A DNA stretch of 8,226 nucleotides from Bacteroidetes bacterium UBA2322 (GTDB lineage Bacteria; Bacteroidota; Bacteroidia; Chitinophagales; UBA2359): positions 1 through 8,226 of the forward strand of contig DDVC01000253.1 in assembly GCA_002345145.1 (NCBI GenBank), in the 5' to 3' direction. Below the pieces are notes generated by a model. That model was not told the DNA's origin, ran no database searches, and worked only from the letters and a program-made list of their open reading frames with translations. Below are positions 6,763-8,226 of the stretch, piece by piece. A program made the position numbers and the translations under genes. Each line of letters begins with the position of its first letter. The first letter of the stretch is position 1.

Positions 6763-6810
6763 AATGCCAATGGTAGGCATCTTTACAAACCCCATAAAGC
6801 ATAAAGTAGT

Positions 6811-6835
6811 AAAAAAACGCTGACACCACATCAAC
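6811..6835 (-). terminator. Intrinsic terminator of the upstream thioredoxin-fold gene
   Basis: On the - strand, GTTGA/TCAGC forms a 5-bp stem (one G-T pair, 7-base loop; 6819-6835) followed by G and seven T (6811-6817). It begins at the TAG stop. It would end transcription of the 6835-8196 gene before the palindromic element. Confidence 0.5.
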
Positions 6836-8196
6836 TAATCGTCTAACGCTTCCTGTTTGTTGGGAAGAGGCAGGTTTTGAACTACTATCTGTTCCAGATG
6901 CAAAATGCTGCGGTAGTTTTTACCCGATGACCGAGCAATTTCTTTGGCTGTTTTTAGTACGCTCAGGCTTTTTTTGATTTCGTTTTTACGGTAAAGCAGG
7001 GCAGCATACGTTTCATAATACGCAGGTTGGTGTACAGCTTTTGCTTTTATCTTAGTACTCCAAGCCAATGCTTTGTCAAAATCCTGTTTTTGGGTGGCAT
7101 GAACGGCAAAACTCCATGCAATATCATTAAGCTCGTTTATAGAAATTAGCTCTAATCCGCCCTCTACATCAAGGTATTGAATAGCTGATTTCAAATATTC
7201 TTCTATTTTTTGTGCTCCCATATAATACAATGAGCGCATCTCAAAGCGCAGCATTGCCTTTGTTTTTTCGGGCAAAGCCAATTTGTTAGAAGTTGCTAAT
7301 AACTCTTCAAATGTGGGGTGTCCAATTATATCACCCTGCTTAGTTTTTCGGATTATTTCCATAACCTCTATAGTGTAAGCATCTCTGATTTTATCAGATA
7401 CTGTTCGCTCAGTAAATTTGGCAATATAAAATGGGAGTTTTTTCACTAATTCATTATATGCTGCCGATTGGTATTTATCGGCAAACTCCAAAGTAAAAGC
7501 CATGTTTTCATCGCTCCCTAAACTTACAGCAGGAACTACACGGTAAAACTCACTCAGCGGCGAACACCAGTCTTCACCACTAAATTTTTTGCACTGACGC
7601 ACATAATTGCGCAAAAACTCGGCGCTTCGTTCTCCACTGGTAAATTGCGTTTGGGCATTTAAAAACTCTATGGTTTCTGTACTTGCGGTATCAGGCATAT
7701 CATCTCTTACCAGAATTACATCGTCAAAAATGTGCAGTATTTTTTCTGCCGTTACGTCGCCTTCTACAGAATTGGATAGCAGTTTTCCACCCGGACCGAT
7801 GAACAAAATGGCGGGAATTTGATTAATGCCGTATTGTGCTTTCAGTTTGTTGCCAAAGGCTTTTCTGATATTTCCGCCAACCGGAATCATTTTTTCAGCA
7901 GATAACTCTATCACCCTTTGGTCGGTAAAAACGCGTTTAGTCAGCTCCTCTTTTTTATCAGGAAAATGGTTGTCGTACAGTAATATCATTAACGTTTTAC
8001 CGCCCGAATTAGCCACTACCTCCAGCAAAAGTTCTAATGAATCGTAATCCTCGTCAAAGTCAACACAAGTTACTTCTTCACCCTCGTTTTGGGTAATGAC
8101 AGACTGGGCAGCGCTAAAATTAGTCAGACAGAAAAAAGACAGTAATAACCACCTGAAAATGGCTAAATGTCCGTTATTTTGTGTAAAATTTGTCAT
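6835..8196 (-). CDS. Exported thioredoxin-fold protein lacking CxxC, with helical TPR-like C-terminal region
   Basis: A 453-residue protein. Residues 1-31 are a signal peptide (hydrophobic core around LAIFRWLLLSFFCL, cleavage likely after SAA), so it is periplasmic or secreted. Residues about 52-160 are a thioredoxin-like fold: TLMILLYDNHFPDKK, the TKRVFTDQRVIEL helix, QIPAILFIGPGGKLL with the conserved cis-proline at P128, and a final TAEKILHIFDD helix. Where the paralogue at 4949-6199 has CGGC this protein has P79-D-K-K82, so it cannot do dithiol chemistry at that site. Cysteines C44, C202 and C211 lie elsewhere. The remaining part is helical, TPR-like (such as DFDKALAWSTKIKAKA, YETYAALLYRKNE) and aligns with the paralogue around ENMAF. 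The role may be binding or chaperone-like in the envelope; this is inference. A terminator follows the stop. Only 30 bp of upstream sequence are in the window and no promoter is visible there. A Shine-Dalgarno site is absent. Confidence 0.85.
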   Translation of the reverse strand: MTNFTQNNGHLAIFRWLLLSFFCLTNFSAAQSVITQNEGEEVTCVDFDEDYDSLELLLEVVANSGGKTLMILLYDNHFPDKKEELTKRVFTDQRVIELSAEKMIPVGGNIRKAFGNKLKAQYGINQIPAILFIGPGGKLLSNSVEGDVTAEKILHIFDDVILVRDDMPDTASTETIEFLNAQTQFTSGERSAEFLRNYVRQCKKFSGEDWCSPLSEFYRVVPAVSLGSDENMAFTLEFADKYQSAAYNELVKKLPFYIAKFTERTVSDKIRDAYTIEVMEIIRKTKQGDIIGHPTFEELLATSNKLALPEKTKAMLRFEMRSLYYMGAQKIEEYLKSAIQYLDVEGGLELISINELNDIAWSFAVHATQKQDFDKALAWSTKIKAKAVHQPAYYETYAALLYRKNEIKKSLSVLKTAKEIARSSGKNYRSILHLEQIVVQNLPLPNKQEALDD

Positions 8197-8226
8197 AAAT
8201 TATCAACATGAGTGCCACACATTAAA

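Larger units (their letters stand above)
6398..6780. mobile_element. MITE-like palindromic element between the two paralogues
   Basis: Terminal inverted repeats TTAACGTGAGGTTGGAGTT (6414-6432) and AATTCCAACCTCACGTTAA (6744-6762) match at 18 of 19 positions, the outer 16 perfectly. An outer pair ATGCCTAC (6398-6405) and GTAGGCAT (6773-6780) is also perfectly inverted. Inside, further inverted pairs share nearly the same centre: TAACATGGTT (6520-6529) with AACCATGTTA (6644-6653), and CGGTGTGCTGCACC (6490-6503) with GGTGCAGCGCACCG (6659-6672, one mismatch). The whole 350-380 bp is thus a long imperfect palindrome without a credible ORF: the 61-codon - strand frame at 6535-6720 merely reads through the repeats. 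This fits a non-autonomous transposable element, or a long structured repeat. No transposase is present, and a clear target duplication is not seen beyond the TTAA at each inner end. Confidence 0.6.

Overview
The window looks like chromosomal DNA of a Bacteroidota bacterium. The grounds are the -7 promoter boxes of the form TAnnTTTG, the absence of purine-rich ribosome binding sites before the starts, and a two-component sensor with a Reg_prop beta-propeller, Y_Y_Y and LytS-type kinase, an architecture typical of that phylum. I cannot place it below phylum with confidence.

Layout. Positions 1-401 are non-coding, with an imperfect inverted repeat at 95-208 and a promoter box directly against the first start codon. 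On the + strand follow a propeller sensor histidine kinase (402-2999) and a prohibitin/SPFH membrane protein (3088-3906). The rest is on the - strand: a double-domain universal stress protein (3921-4805), convergent with the SPFH gene and only 14 bp from it, and two exported proteins of one family (4949-6199 and 6835-8196), each a thioredoxin-fold domain followed by a long helical, TPR-like region. The two paralogues are tandem, but 635 bp separate them. That gap holds a terminator for the upstream gene, a roughly 350-380 bp MITE-like palindromic element with 19-bp terminal inverted repeats, and a good promoter for the downstream gene.

How the genes relate. No operon covers the window. Each gene appears to be transcribed alone. 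A loose common theme is cell-envelope sensing and maintenance: a transmembrane sensor, a membrane scaffold, a stress protein and two envelope thioredoxin-fold proteins. This is inference from content only.

The most notable observations are two. The paralogues have lost opposite halves of the thioredoxin active site: one keeps CGGC but lacks the cis-proline, the other keeps the cis-proline but lacks both cysteines. The palindromic element between them carries four copies of a short GGTGnGCTGCACC-like motif, arranged in mirrored fashion.
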